Below, one piece after another: positions 1-14,654 of a DNA stretch of 64,000 nucleotides. Both the position numbers and the translations under genes were made by a program. This stretch comes from Tetragonia tetragonoides (Eukaryota; Streptophyta; Magnoliopsida; Caryophyllales; Aizoaceae), in NCBI GenBank assembly GCA_038025085.1, contig CM076151.1, positions 5,569,001-5,633,000 on the forward strand. The letters are read 5' to 3'. The stretch's first letter is position 1. Each line of letters opens with the position of its first letter. Under the pieces are notes generated by a model. That model searched no databases, was not told the origin of the DNA, and was given only the letters and a program-made list of their open reading frames with translations.

Positions 1-653
1 GATATTAAACTTCCTCATCTGTAACTTATGTTCTCACCCCTTTCAAAGTAATGGCCTGTCATCTGAAGTAACAGTGAGCTGCATAGGTAGACCTCTAGCT
101 AATTCCGCCCTCCAAGAAGACAAATGAATTGCACAGGAGAAACCACCAGCTTATCCGAATCCAATCACCTCTATATGGGAGAACATCCTAATAAACAGGT
201 GAACTGACACAAAGATCGAAACTTTATCTTCTTCCACTTATCAGGGCAAACACCCACCACGGCCACAAGGTACACTGCCGCCTGACAATAATGCTCAATG
301 ACTAGCGAAATTTCAGTTGATAATAACCCAATTCAAACTACAAAAGGGTTTCCTTGTCATTCATTTCCTAAAGATTGAAATTTGAACTGTTCCTGTTTAT
401 ATTAGCAAATACCCAGAAACCATAACTGCCAAATAGGCAATTAACTCAAACGAATAACCGCCCAAATTCAATTACAAACGAGCTTCATGGTACTATTTCT
501 GTTTCTGTAAACCCTATCAATCTCTAGGACAAAAAGGGTATTGCTAAATACATAAATTTCTTGACGTATATCTAGGAAAAAGGTTACACAAAACCTAATA
601 TGCATTCAAACTCAAAAATAGATAAGAGAAATAAGGTACAAAGGAAAACTCAC
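1..653. other. Non-coding edge region, no gene recognised
   Basis: No convincing reading frame is seen on either strand. The stretch is moderately AT-rich without the low-complexity runs seen further right. If the possible untranslated exon next to it is real, this would be intron of a gene continuing off the left edge on the minus strand. Confidence 0.3.
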
Positions 654-780
654 GTAGAAAGAGAGTTGAACTAACTGATGCAGAGATGAATCAACAGTTG
701 CTGCAGTATCTCTTATGCTACTGCTAATGGTATTGGATGAGATGAGAGAGAATTGAGACGGTTTAAGGGTTGAACAGTAT
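654..780 (-). other. Possible 5' untranslated exon of a minus-strand gene running off the left edge
   Basis: Read on the minus strand this is a pyrimidine-rich leader-like stretch followed by CTAC|GTGAGT, a strong plant splice donor. No ATG-led frame of useful length is present, so it could only be a leader exon. This is an inference from one donor and base composition; transcript reads would decide it. Confidence 0.2.
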
Positions 781-2590
781 TCAAGCGACTCAAATCACTG
801 AAGAAAGCCAAATGTGATTTCTTTGGGCGAGATATTTTCTCCCCTCATGCTTCCAAATGCCTCCATTTGCTTTTATGCTTGCTCTCCTAGGCGTCCCCCT
901 ATCCCCCAAATTTCTTTTTTTTTTTTTTGTTTTATTTATTTATTTATTTATTTATTTAGTTTTTTTTATTATCTAATTTATATATTTAGTTTTAGTTAAA
1001 AACTGTCTTTTAAGTGCATTAAAAAAAAAGTCTTTAATGTAGTCTAATCTAGGTTATTAAAAGTCAAATGCTAAAGATTTTTCTGCAAAAAAATAATAAT
1101 CATATAATAAAAAAAAAAAAATGGAATATTTGTGGGTTATTTTTTACTTGTTTGAGTGAATAAGTTGACATGTTTAACTTATTTAAATTAGGTGGTTAGA
1201 TGGGAAAACTTAAAATAAACAATTTATTAAAGCAATTAGCTATTTTACTTATTATAACACAAATACTTAAATATTCTAAATCATTTAAATGATTTAAGAC
1301 ATATTATGTTCAGGTTTGACTCTTGTACATTTTATAAATTTGCTATTGGTTTCGAACTTACAAATAAATAAGTGTTAACTATGTTAGTAGCATATGCTAT
1401 CCATTTATCAAAACTATTTAGGTACATATTAAAGGTATTCAACTTGTTTAATATATATGGGTCATTAATCCCTAACCTTCATGTAAGATTGATTAGATTG
1501 TAGGGCCACGAGCTTAGCTACTTTCTTTTTAGATGTTAAGAATGTTATAACACAAACAATCTATATTGACAAACCTATTTTTTAAACCATAAAAGTTAAA
1601 GTTTATCAATACACCCATGTTGAATTGTTGATCAATGACCAAATTTTTCATCAAAGTTGCTTGAGTGGCTTTAATGAACAATAGAAATTGCCCAAATTGG
1701 TGCTATATAACAAAACTCTTTGCAAAATTATTAGATTGATAATTTTGAAAAAATGTTTGAATATAACATATTTTGAAAAAATATTATTGAACAGACCATT
1801 AAAATATATGTATCGGTTCGGTGCACTTCAGCATAATACTTTTTGTTCCTTAAATGGATATTACTAGTATAATTCACGATAATATATTAACGGTCTGTCA
1901 AAAGCGGAGTCTCTTAAATCATGTACTAGCGCGCTTTTCCAAATGATCGAATACTCAATACTAAACCCACCTCAATCACTTTCAAACTTCTTTTGTTGCA
2001 TTGTTCTCCTCACAACTTGAGAAAGTAAACAACTGATCATAAAACACAACTTCCATTAACTATCATCATTTGCATGCAGAGCAAGTTCATCATTGCAAAT
2101 ATCTAAATAGATATTTTTTTTCCTATATCACCCAAAAACTTCATTCTTACAAATTTTTAATAGGTTTATTGACAAAAGGTTTATAACCGGAAGTCCGCAC
2201 CGGTCCATACAGATCCACCTTAAGGCCATTGTATGAGTATTAGTTGCGAGAGGACTCAACAGTCCCACACACTAAGGGGGACCAGAGGAGGAAGGAGGGT
2301 GCTTCGAGCAAGTCTCGGACTCTGACCTTCGGATAAACATTGGCAAAAGCCCTTAACCTCACGACCCGGGGGGTTAGGTTTGTCCAGTCATGCTGATTTG
2401 TACAAAAATTGGATATTTAGTATTGTCTGTCATCACTTTGAGACTAAGATTTTCTTGAAAAAAATTTCTCCCTGCAAATCTTATAGAAAACAAAATTTAC
2501 ACCCGAGATATGCTTATTATTATTATTTTCTTACCTATTTACTCTGGATTTTTTCGATAACAATAAAAAAGGATACAAAGTATGAACAAT
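781..2590. other. AT-rich intergenic DNA
   Basis: I see no supported gene. It contains homopolymer runs and a (TTTA)n microsatellite near 931. Around 2160-2395 there is a more GC-rich block that looks like an old transposon fragment, but I cannot assign it to a family. Confidence 0.5.
931..958 (+). repeat. (TTTA)n microsatellite
   Basis: Seven consecutive TTTA units directly after a T-run; a simple-sequence repeat in intergenic DNA. Confidence 0.9.
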
Positions 2591-2595
2591 TTAAT

Positions 2596-2722
2596 ACAAT
2601 ACAACAACAACAACTCAGTAAATATTCCGCCAAGAACGGAATATGAGGAGATCCAAATATACGCAACCTTACACCTAACTAGTCGTATAGTAGAGAAGAT
2701 GTTTCCGAAGAACAATTTAACA
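2596..2722 (+). mobile_element. SINE-like remnant
   Basis: The stretch has an ACAACAACAAC lead-in, then a TATACGCAACCTTACACCTA block and a TAGAGAAGATGTTTCCGAAG block. I recall a similar order of blocks in the body of TS-type plant SINEs (a 'TACGCAGACCTTACCCCTA' then 'TGTTTCCGA' pattern). No clear target duplication or pol III box is visible, so it would be a truncated copy. Assignment rests on remembered family similarity. Confidence 0.35.
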
Positions 2723-2796
2723 CAATACACCACATATTTCATATTTAATGGTCAAGATTTAAAACTCCAAATCCAAACCCAACTCATGAAAGTTGA

Positions 2797-5409
<2,613 letters not shown>

Positions 5410-6459
5410 TCTTCATTGTACTTCCAACAAACGACCAAATTGACTGACATCTATGCGCTATGGTTTGTCTCACAGCTCAATGGGAAGAACTGTAAGTTAT
5501 GAATGGCAGAAATAGGATAGGAGAAATGTTGTACATTAGTAATCGTAGGATGAGTGAGTGATGATTGGCTCGAGGCAACAAGATGGTGAGCTTTCCCCCC
5601 TTACAGTGGGGGATAGATGTACACCAGTTGCTCGTCAGATCAAAGTACATTTGTTAGGAAACTGTGTCATTAAGCTGACTTCTGGTGTCGGAGTAATTTT
5701 CTTTAGCAAGGCTGCCCTACTTAACCTGGGATAAAAGGTCCCTGATAGATTAGATGGCTTTGCTCTGATTCTGTAATTAATCATTTGTTTCACTATGATA
5801 AAATATCAGTTCCTTCCATTGTGGAGTTTTGTTGCTGTTGCTGTGTGATATAACAAGCTCAAAGCTGTAAATGTTAACTGATACTGATTTTCAATGTCAA
5901 TCCTCATCTCTTTATGTCCTCGATTTACTTTTCAAATAGAATGTTAGATGACCAACATCTCTGCCGTCTTTTTTTTCTGCTATGATGCTACAGCTCTTTA
6001 TTTCTGTTTGCTGTAAAACAGGCTAGATTTGAAGCTTAATATAGCAAGTGCGTCTTATTGCACATAAAACTGTTTGTCATTTGGGGAAAAAGAATGAAAA
6101 CAAGCAAATCTGTTACTGTTTCAGGATTGCACAATGAGAAAATTTAGTAAGGTGACTGGCAAAACTGCAAACAGAGTATCCCTGCACTTGGTCTTCTGAG
6201 TCTGCAGTGAAACAGAGTATCCCTGCATTTCATCTTCTGATACATCTAACAAAGCAATTAGTTAACAAAATAAACCTTTATTACATTACATTAATACGTT
6301 ACCAAGAACTCTAATTTAATTTTGAAAGTTTAACATCTGTTAACTCTCATCTAAATGCAGTAGGTACTAGTAAGAATTACAAAGAAAAGAAAAATAAAAG
6401 GAAAAGAATAGCATCTAGATTTTCAAGTATCATCTGCTTGAATGGCTACTTGTGCCAAA
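5410..6459. other. 3' flank of the LDL1-like gene and UGT downstream region, with a tandem duplication
   Basis: No gene is seen. The first few hundred bases are probably the 3' untranslated region of the demethylase gene. At 6169-6199 and 6210-6240 a roughly 31-base segment beginning AAACAGAGTATCCCTGCA occurs twice with a 41-base period. Part of it (GCAAACAGAGTAT) recurs near 9567, downstream of the second UGT gene. Confidence 0.6.
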
Positions 6460-8169
6460 TTACAAGGACATGAGCACTTCAGTTACCAACTTGTCCAAAT
6501 TCTTATTAGAAGAACCCCCAGGTTTAGCAGCATCTTCAGCTTCAATCTTTCATTCGGTTACTCTTCTTCTCATCTCCTTCCCTTTTTCTCCCTCCATCAA
6601 CACCTTTACAAACTTCTCTACATTCTTTCTTTCAACATTGCTCTCTGTCTCCATCCCTATCTCCCACTCGACACAACTGTAGCCACAATTCATCTGTTGC
6701 TCAGCAGAAAAGGGCCAACAGATCAGAGGCACTCCCCCGCAAATACTCTCCAAGGTCGAGTTCCAACCACAATGGGTAAGAAATCCTCCAATAGACTTGT
6801 GCTTAAGAACTTCCTTTTGAGGGCACCAACTTGCTAACATGCCTCTTTCCTTAGTCTCAGTGATGAACTCTTGAGGTAGGTTAAGGAAGTCCCCTCTAAA
6901 AATATCTGGCCTGATCACCCAAAGAAAAGGCCTTTTGCTATTTGCTAGCCCCCATGCGATTTCAAGGAGTTGCTCCGATGTCAATACAGTTATGCTACCA
7001 AAATTCACATACAAAACAGAATTGGGCTCCTTCAAATCCAACCAGTCCATGCATTCTTGTTGATATTTCCACATGCTTGAACCAATCGAATTCACGGGAT
7101 CTTCATTGGGAATTTGATCAACTAGGAGTTCAAGAGGGCCGATTGGATATATAGGAGGAAGCTTAAGGTGTTGCATAGAGGACAGGTAATTCAGAACTTC
7201 ATGTTCCAAGGCTTCGAATGTGTTCAAGATGATGGCAGAAGCCCTGGAAGATGCTTCGACTTCACGAGCCATGAAGTTGACCATGAAGTCATCTGGATCT
7301 GTTGTTCTAATGAAGGTTGGGAGATCTTTTAGTCGGATGTTGCTCTTCCCAGGTATCCAGTCTACTGTGGTGTCTAAGAACCCATTTATTAGATAGCTTG
7401 CATCTGGCATGATGATATCATCAGATCAGTTGTGATACAGTCAATTATAGTGTTAAATTTATGTCTCTAGTGTGTTTTTTGCTTGGATTTTATTGGTGTA
7501 TGAGTTGCGACTCCAATTGGTGTATAAATTTTGAGTCCAATGGGTGTTTGAGTTTCGGCTATTAGCTGCTAGTAATTAAACGAAAAAACAAGAGCATTTC
7601 AAAAGAACAGACCTTGCTTTCATAATTTAGTAATGAAAATGACTTATTGAAGGTAGTTTCGAGTTAGTACCTTTAAGAGGAAACAATTCATTGGCAATTA
7701 GTGTACTTTACTGGACATAGCCCATGAACCCACAAGCGCTCATGGTCCAAAACACCACTTCTGGTATCCCAAGCTCCTCAGCAACCTTCATAGTGAAGAT
7801 CATTGCCCCATCAGACACTATGCATGTGACCGGTGGCCCGTCTTGGTTAAGCCTTGCGATTAGGTCCCTAAATGGACCCAGACAGGTCGTAGAGGTCGAC
7901 CTACAGACGTCCGCAGTGTCCTTGGTTGCTCCTTCGACAGCCGGGGGAGGGAGTCCGTCGGGGATCGACTCGAAGCGGAAACCGGGGAGGCCGTCGAGGG
8001 AGTGGGGCCCATGTGACTTGAGGTAACGGTTGTGGTTGTAAATGGTGTTGACAAAGGTGATGTAGAAGCCATATTTGGAGTGGAGGAGCTTAGAGAATTG
8101 GAGCATTGGGTTTATGTGGCCTTGTGCTGGATATGGTACGCAAACTGCATGTAACCGTCCCATATCCAT
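6460..8169 (-). pseudogene. UDP-glycosyltransferase, UGT85-like, disrupted by two in-frame stops
   Basis: Two exons: 8169-7671 and 7403-6460, joined by a 267-base GT-AG intron at the site used by the paralogue (after ...PLK, phase 1). The UGT85 family transfers glucose from UDP-glucose to small acceptors such as cyanohydrins, terpenols or cytokinins in the cytosol; the acceptor here is unknown. The GHINPM motif with the family's N-terminal catalytic His, and the complete PSPG sugar-donor box with THCGWNS, are present. Length is 481 codons and the frame is otherwise open. Two codons are stops: TAA at 7710-7708, where the intact paralogue has TAT (Tyr), and TGA at 6552-6550, where it has a Leu codon. 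There are no frameshifts. Start is the ATG at 8169 (MDMGRLHAV). The first stop removes everything after the N-terminal third, so the product should be non-functional unless these are sequence errors. Confidence 0.88.
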
Positions 8170-8840
8170 CTCACACACTCTCTCTCTCTCTGTTGTCTCT
8201 CTAGCTCGTCAAGAAGGAAGGTGCTAGTGAATGACGACTTGCTTGTTTGTGGTTTGGCTATAGAGTTTGGATGTATGTGTAGAGGTTTTTAAAGAATTAT
8301 TGCATTTGCAACGTGCGGGAATAGGAAGGCAATGGGGAGACTCCAACCTAGAGTAGAAAAGGACAAGTTTGTGAACAATTATTGACCTACAGAACATCAA
8401 TACATGCATTAGTACTATTTTGAAAGTATTAGTTTCTCTAGGCCAAACATTTCATGTTGTTGCCAAGACCTTTACTTAGTTTATTGATGTTAAAGACTTA
8501 TGATTAAGCTATATATAGGTAAGTTGCTGGGTCCTACTTGCTAATAGAAACTTAGTTGAAGGAAATTTGCGGTTGGTTCATTGGAAAAGCTGATGTGTGG
8601 TGGTAAGTTTGCAAAGTTTGAGCCCTTTTTTATTTCGAGTACTGTTTTTTTTTTTTTTTTTTTTTTATGATCCATCGGAGAGTCGGAGACACAAAGATCA
8701 CTACAATTATAAATACTGCTATGTATATACAACAGAAAAGAGGGGAATCTAACCAAGAACTTAATGACTCCAATTCCCATTCCCTTATGCCTGTGTCAGC
8801 TGGCTTCTAGGAACAATACTAGCTTCGTTGACGGGATCAG
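8170..8840. other. Upstream region of the broken UGT copy
   Basis: No further gene is seen. It holds a short CT-rich leader next to the start codon, a 24-base T-run near 8645 and otherwise plain AT-rich DNA. Confidence 0.5.
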
Positions 8841-9034
8841 CAGTGACGGATCTAGAAAACTAATGATATGGGTGCCAAAACTAAATGATTGAATAATATG
8901 GATGCCAAAACTAAATAATTAGATATTTTAGCAATAATGTCCAAAAAAAATCAAAAAATTAGGGTAGTTTAGAAAAAAATTCCGAAAAAACTGTGTGCCC
9001 GGGACCCCGAGTCCCCATACTAGATACGCTCCTG
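8841..9034. mobile_element. hAT-type miniature inverted-repeat element
   Basis: The 194-base element begins CAGTGACGGATCTAG and ends CTAGATACGCTCCTG, which are imperfect inverted repeats. It is flanked by 8-base direct repeats GGGATCAG (8833-8840) and GGGATTAG (9035-9042) with one mismatch. An 8-base duplication with CAG...CTG ends is the hAT signature. There is no coding capacity, so it is non-autonomous. Confidence 0.75.
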
Positions 9035-9074
9035 GGGATTAGTGCTTGTGTTGGTTGTTCATTTAGTTTGATAT

Positions 9075-9228
9075 CATTGGCGAACCCATGAAGATGAATG
9101 GGTGAACCCTTTCCTATTTTCTGGTAAAATTCTTTTGTTTTTTAACTCTTTTTGCACCCCTATTCTAAAAATTTAACCCTTATTGTAAAATTTGCACCCC
9201 TACTCTAAATTTTCTGGGTTCGCCGCTG
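9075..9228. mobile_element. hAT-type miniature inverted-repeat element, perfect 8-bp duplication
   Basis: The 154-base element has ends CATTGGCGAACCCA and TGGGTTCGCCGCTG as inverted repeats. A perfect 8-base direct repeat TTTGATAT flanks it (9067-9074 and 9229-9236). The AT-rich core holds two GCACCCCTA-type blocks. It lies only 41 bases from the previous element. Confidence 0.85.
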
Positions 9229-9236
9229 TTTGATAT

Positions 9237-10006
9237 GTTCGTTGTTGAACACGAGAGTCCAAACATAACGTTGCAGGGTGTACCTCGGTCGCCATTCACT
9301 TGCACCTTCTTTTTTATTAGCCAAAAAAAGAAAAAAAAAAAAAAGAAAAAAAAAAAAAGAAAGGGTAATAAGACGTTATTGACTTGAGCCCGATTGATTT
9401 GGTCTATGTACCATGTACGTGTAAAGAGTTTGCATTTATTATCAAAGAACTGGAGTCTGATTAGATGTGTCACTGAAACAAAGTGATTTATTTATTTATA
9501 TTGACATCAAAGCTACATTATGTATAATTTGACTGGCAGGCTCCCAGCAGGCCAGCAACAATGCAAACAGAGTATCTGACCTTACTATGTGCTGCTAACA
9601 TTTTTTAGGTTTATAGTTGTCTAGCAAGGTGAAGTTTAATTGCATGAAATCAATTGGTAAAGTGATGGAATGGATCATCTAATAATGCAATGAACTGCGT
9701 ACTGATTTGAATCAATCATACATTATTCAAAACCTATTTGACGGTTGTCAATCATGATAGCTTTTGCTCACCATTATAGCATGATAAATCTCAACTATTC
9801 ATTTAGCAATCTAAGATGTACACTGTTGATGAGCATACATTATTACTTTACCAAACACTTTGACTCAATTTGCAAGCTTAACAGTTGTACCAAACTTTAG
9901 AGATAAAAGTTCAATTACATGAAAAAATTACAATTTCAAGTTTTCAAACAATGCAATAGCCAATGACAATTATGAAATACCAAGCAACTAGATTTTCAGT
10001 TATCAT
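9237..10006. other. Downstream flank of the intact UGT gene
   Basis: No gene is seen. It includes an A/G homopolymer stretch near 9325-9362. Near 9530-9572 a TGACTGGCA...GCAAACAGAGTAT pattern resembles the region downstream of the other UGT copy, which fits a shared origin by segmental tandem duplication. Confidence 0.5.
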
Positions 10007-12828
10007 CTAGTTGAACACAAGAACTTCAGTTACCAACTTGTCCAAATTCTTACTACAAGACTTCCCAGGTTTAACTGCCTCTTCAGCTTCACTCTTCAAT
10101 TGAGTTACTCTCCTTTTCATCTCCTTCCCTTTCTCTTCTTCCATCAACATCCTTACCAACTTTTCTACATCATTTCTCTTCACATCGCTCTCAATCTCCA
10201 TTCCTATCTCCCACTCGACACAGCTATATCGACAATTCGTTTGTTGCTCAGCAAAAAAAGGCCAACAAATCATAGGCACACCACTGCAAATACTCTCCAA
10301 AGTCGAGTTCCAACCACTATGAGTAAGAAATCCTCCAATAGACTTATGCCTAAGAACTTCCTTTTGAGGGCACCAACTTGCTAACATGCCTCTTTCCTTA
10401 GTCTCAGTGATGAACTCTTGAGGTAAGCTAAGGGAATCCCCTCTAACAATATCTGGTCTTATCACCCAAAGGAATTGCTTCTTACTATTTGCTAAACCCC
10501 ATGCAAATTCAGTGAGTTGATCCGATGTCATGACAGTTATGCTTCCGAAATTCACGTACAAAACAGAATTGTCCTGTTTCGAATCCAACCAATCTAAGCA
10601 ACCTGGTTGATCTTTCCATAGGCTTGAACCAATCGAATTTACAGGATGTTCTGTAGGAATGATTTGATCAACTAGGAGTCCGAGAGGCCCGATTGGATAA
10701 ATAGGAGGAAGGTATTCCATTGAGGAAAGCGAATTCAAAACTTCGCGTTCTAAGGGTTCAAATGTGTTCAAGATGATTGCTGAAGCCTTGGAGGTTGTTT
10801 CAACTTCATTAGCCATGAACTTGACCATGAAGTCATCTGGATTTGTTGTTCTGATGAAGCTTGGGAGATCTTTTAGTCGGATGTTCCTCATCCCAGGTAG
10901 CCAATCTACTGGTGTGTCTAAGTACCCATTTGTTAGATGGCTTGCATCTGGTAGTGGTGATATCAAGAATGGTAAGAATCGATTAGTGTGAAGCAATCAA
11001 CATTGTCAATTACACAAAATTTTAAGCCTCCAGGAAATAGAAACACGTTTAATTTAGTACTAAAGCAAGTTTTGTGTAAGATCAACTCAATATTAACGCA
11101 TACAGTATGTTAAAGGACCTGTGTAAATCATTGTGTATGTAGTTAGAGTTTATTTGTCTAATCTAGAAAAAGGTGTGTAATTTCAATTCTTCTTACAATG
11201 GGGGTGATTTGCAAGCTATATGGCACAATAATTGAGTTGATTCATTTGAATAACATTATACTATATATATATAAGGAGTAAGTATGTTTTTTCATAGTAC
11301 ACCTGCATTTTTTTAAAATTATATGTATACAAGTCATCGGAACAATTTTACATGTTAAAAATAGTAGATGACATTTTGAATATGTAAGCAAAGATATTAT
11401 GCCGCATTGATTATGATGGAGCAACAGAAAATCGCCTAAAGTAAGTCAACTCTAAGCGATTGTTTTCATTATTAAACTGGTGAATAGTAGTGATCGCACC
11501 AAAAAAAAAAAAAACAATATGAAACCAAAATAAAAAACAAAATAAAACAAAACAAAAAAACTAGTGACTAGTGAGTATAGTGACATCAAGGGAAGAGATC
11601 AAGGCGACAAACTGAAAAGTCTTGGTCAACAAATTGACCCAATTGTGTTTGTACAACTGGGATATCTTATCCTAACAAGTGGTTACAGGTGATCAACAAG
11701 TAAATTATTTGCTTTGGGCAAATCCTTCGCTATACTTGAGAAGAGCCAACTTAGCTATATCCATAAGTAAATAATGGGTGTCCAAGAATGAAGTATTGAA
11801 TTGATGATTAATCATTAATGAGTACATCGTTAGACACACCCAAAATTAATATATTGGGTCTTTTTTAGTTTTAAAACACGAATCATAAAAAAATATTACA
11901 TTAAGCATATTTTAAAAAGGATTGGGTGTATTTAGGAAGTTAAAACTCCTAATTTTTTTTATTTCTATGTATAGTAGCTTAATGTATTTGGTTGACAAAG
12001 GAAGAATTTTCTGCATAAGTGTCCTGGGGAGAATTTTTTGAGAATTCATGTGTATACGGAGTTTAAAAAAAAAAAAAAAATCTTGAACGTACACTATCAA
12101 ATTAAAGTTTATTTTGAGTATAAATTAAATTCTTTGATTTAAAAGATTGAAAACTTTATTTAGACCATCATTTATTATTGTAAGTACAAGTTTTATTTTG
12201 TGCCTTTGAGGGGTATAAGTATTTCGATTGTAGTTTATTTCATTTTAGTTCAACTCACTTCAATTCAATTCATTTCAGTTTTTTCGGGCTTAAATAATGG
12301 AGTCTAGGTAGATGAAATACCTTTGAGGGGGCATAAGCCTTTGGCGAGGAGTTCACGATACTGGATGTAGCCCATATACCCACAAGCACTCATAGTCCAA
12401 AACACCACTTCTGGTATCCCAAACTCCTTAGCAGCCTTCATGGTGAAGCCCATCACCCCATCCGACACTATGCACGTAACCGGAGGCCCATTTTGGTTGA
12501 CCTTCGCGATCACGTCCTTGAGTGGGTCCAGGCAGGTCGTAGTGGTGGACCTACATAGTTCCGGGATGTCCTGGGTGGCTCCTTCGTCGTCGTCGAGGGC
12601 CACGGCCGGGAGGCCGTCGGGGATCGCCTCGAACTGGAAACCGGGGAGGCCGTCGAGGGAGTGGGGCCCACGAGACTTGAGGAGACGGTTATGGTTGTAA
12701 ATGGTGTTGACAAAGGTGATGTGGAAACCATATTTGGAGTGTAGGAGCTTAGCGAATTGGAGCATTGGGTTTATGTGACCTTGTGCTGGAAATGGTACAC
12801 AAACTGCATGTCTTCCCATACTTCCCAT
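10007..12828 (-). CDS. UDP-glycosyltransferase, UGT85-like
   Basis: Two exons: 12828-12321 and 10947-10007, with a 1373-base intron at the conserved UGT85 position (after PLK, phase 1). The product is 482 residues, the usual family length. It should transfer glucose from UDP-glucose to a hydroxyl of a small metabolite in the cytosol; the acceptor cannot be read from sequence. Visible are the GHINPM motif near residue 20 with the catalytic-base His, SDGVMGF near the catalytic Asp region, and the C-terminal PSPG box from WCPQKEVLRHKSIGGF to the final EQQ. The box reads THSGWNS; the tandem neighbour and most of the family have Cys in place of that Ser. The gene lies upstream of, and in the same direction as, the disrupted copy. 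The start is the first in-frame ATG (MGSMGRHAV), matching family N-termini. No frame disruption is seen. Confidence 0.9.
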
Positions 12829-13893
12829 ATCTCTAAAGACCGTCTTATCGAAATTTTTGTGCTCCGAAAAATCTCTTTAGCAATTTTGCTTTGTATTGTT
12901 TGAGTTTGGAAATTTGAAGTGTAACGAACGGTTAAATAAGAGTTTTGCAACTTGTAATTTGTAAGTGTTGTAACGTGCAACTTGTAAGACGAACGTGAAG
13001 GTAAGGGTATTAGCGAAGACTTCAACTAATTGGCTAGCTACTTAGGAAAGGACAAATATGTACTACTCCAGTTATGATTAACATGGTTTATTTAATCTAT
13101 AAAATTAGGGTAAAGTGTGTATCTGGATTATAACAATAATACTAATAATCTACTTCACTGGAGAATTTTTAATTCATGTCTAGCCAAATAATCGATATAG
13201 AAGGTATTTGACCCAACTTTTTAAACGGTTTCTATTTCTAGAAATGCATTTTACTTTTAAAAAAATAGAAAAATAATTTCCGAGGTCCAAAAAACAAAAG
13301 TTGATTTTAATTTTTAAAGAAATTGAAAACAATTTCCAAGGTCCAAACGGCCCCTTAATACTTTAACATTGGTTTTTAAAAATTCGGACAACTTCATTTT
13401 CAAATGAGTATGATGATAGAACTTACTGGTTTATGGCTTATCTGCTACATACAAGAGGTGGAAGAAGAGTTGACTTCAAATAAGGTGCGTCGTGCGTGGC
13501 CGTATGGCATGCAACAAAGCAAAGCTGCCGGCTGCAAGCCTGCAAGATGTATTTGAAACAGGAATTTGATGATTAAAATACTACAAAAGACTTTGGTGTT
13601 TCTACGCAGATATATACTATAAATTTTCTTGAAAATGATATGGGAAACATATTATTGTATCAAAAATGATTCTTTTCATTTTGTAGATTGCTGTCTTTAT
13701 TTGTTTTGGAAGAGTATACAATTTTTAATTTACCTTGATATTTTCATTGCCATAATTGTTTTGATTGATTTCTTTCCTTTTGTCTTTGGAAGTTGTTACA
13801 GATTTAGTGTTTGGAACTTGTATGAGATATGAGATTTTGGCTTTTGTTTGAAGTTTCACTGGTGAGAAACAGAGAAACCCCCATAAATATGAC
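12829..13893. other. Upstream region of the intact UGT gene
   Basis: No gene is seen. Around 13275-13355 an AATTTCC(G/A)AGGTCCAAA block occurs twice and the sequence runs into GGCCCCTTAA. This resembles one end of a Tourist-like element, but no matching second end was found. Confidence 0.4.
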
Positions 13894-14527
13894 TAGAGCT
13901 GTCAAAATTTGATCCGACCCGAAAACTCGATTCATACTGATCCGAAAAGTCTGGGTCATGAATAAAGAATTGCAAGTCAAAACCCAATGTATACTGAACC
14001 CGAAAAACCGATATTCTAGTGGGTCAAACCCGAACCCGCTCTAGGTCGATCCGTTGGGTTGGGACGTTCAAAATAAAACAGCTCAATATGAGAAAAGTGG
14101 ATGAGAAAACCCTTTATTATATCAAATTTTCTTACATATCAACTCACTTTAACATTTGTAATTTCACATTTCTTTTAAATAAGGGGTTTTCTAATACTAA
14201 TGAAACGATTTTGACTAATTGTTATATTAGTAAAAAAACCCAATTACAAGTGAAAATTTTATGACATATTTTTCAAATAGATTAGAACCATATATTTTAT
14301 GTCTAATATCAGTATAGTGTGGAAATTTTTTATTTTAAAGTTAAAAATAGAATTAATTATGCAAGTATAACCAAATTAAAAAAATAAGTGCTCAACCCGG
14401 ACACATTGGGTCATGAACAAGCATTTCTCAACCTGAAAATAAAACGACCCGACCTGTTAAATGACCAGATCGAAAGTGACCGGACCCGAACCCGAACCCG
14501 ACCTGACCGACCTGTTTGACACCTCTA
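13894..14527. mobile_element. hAT-type non-autonomous element with GACCCG-rich ends
   Basis: The 634-base element has ends TAGAGCTGTCAAA and TTTGACACCTCTA as inverted repeats. It is flanked by AATATGAC (13886-13893) and AACATGAC (14528-14535), an 8-base duplication with one mismatch. The subterminal parts are full of GACCCGA-type repeats and the core is AT-rich. No transposase is present. Confidence 0.85.
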
Positions 14528-14654
14528 AACATGACAGTACTTTTTACTCAGCTAGACTGCTGGAGTATAAGCTTATAAGTAAGTACACAAGTATGAAAGA
14601 GATTAGGGCTATGTTATGAAGAGCCCATCAACAGCAATTACATATTTTTCATAT

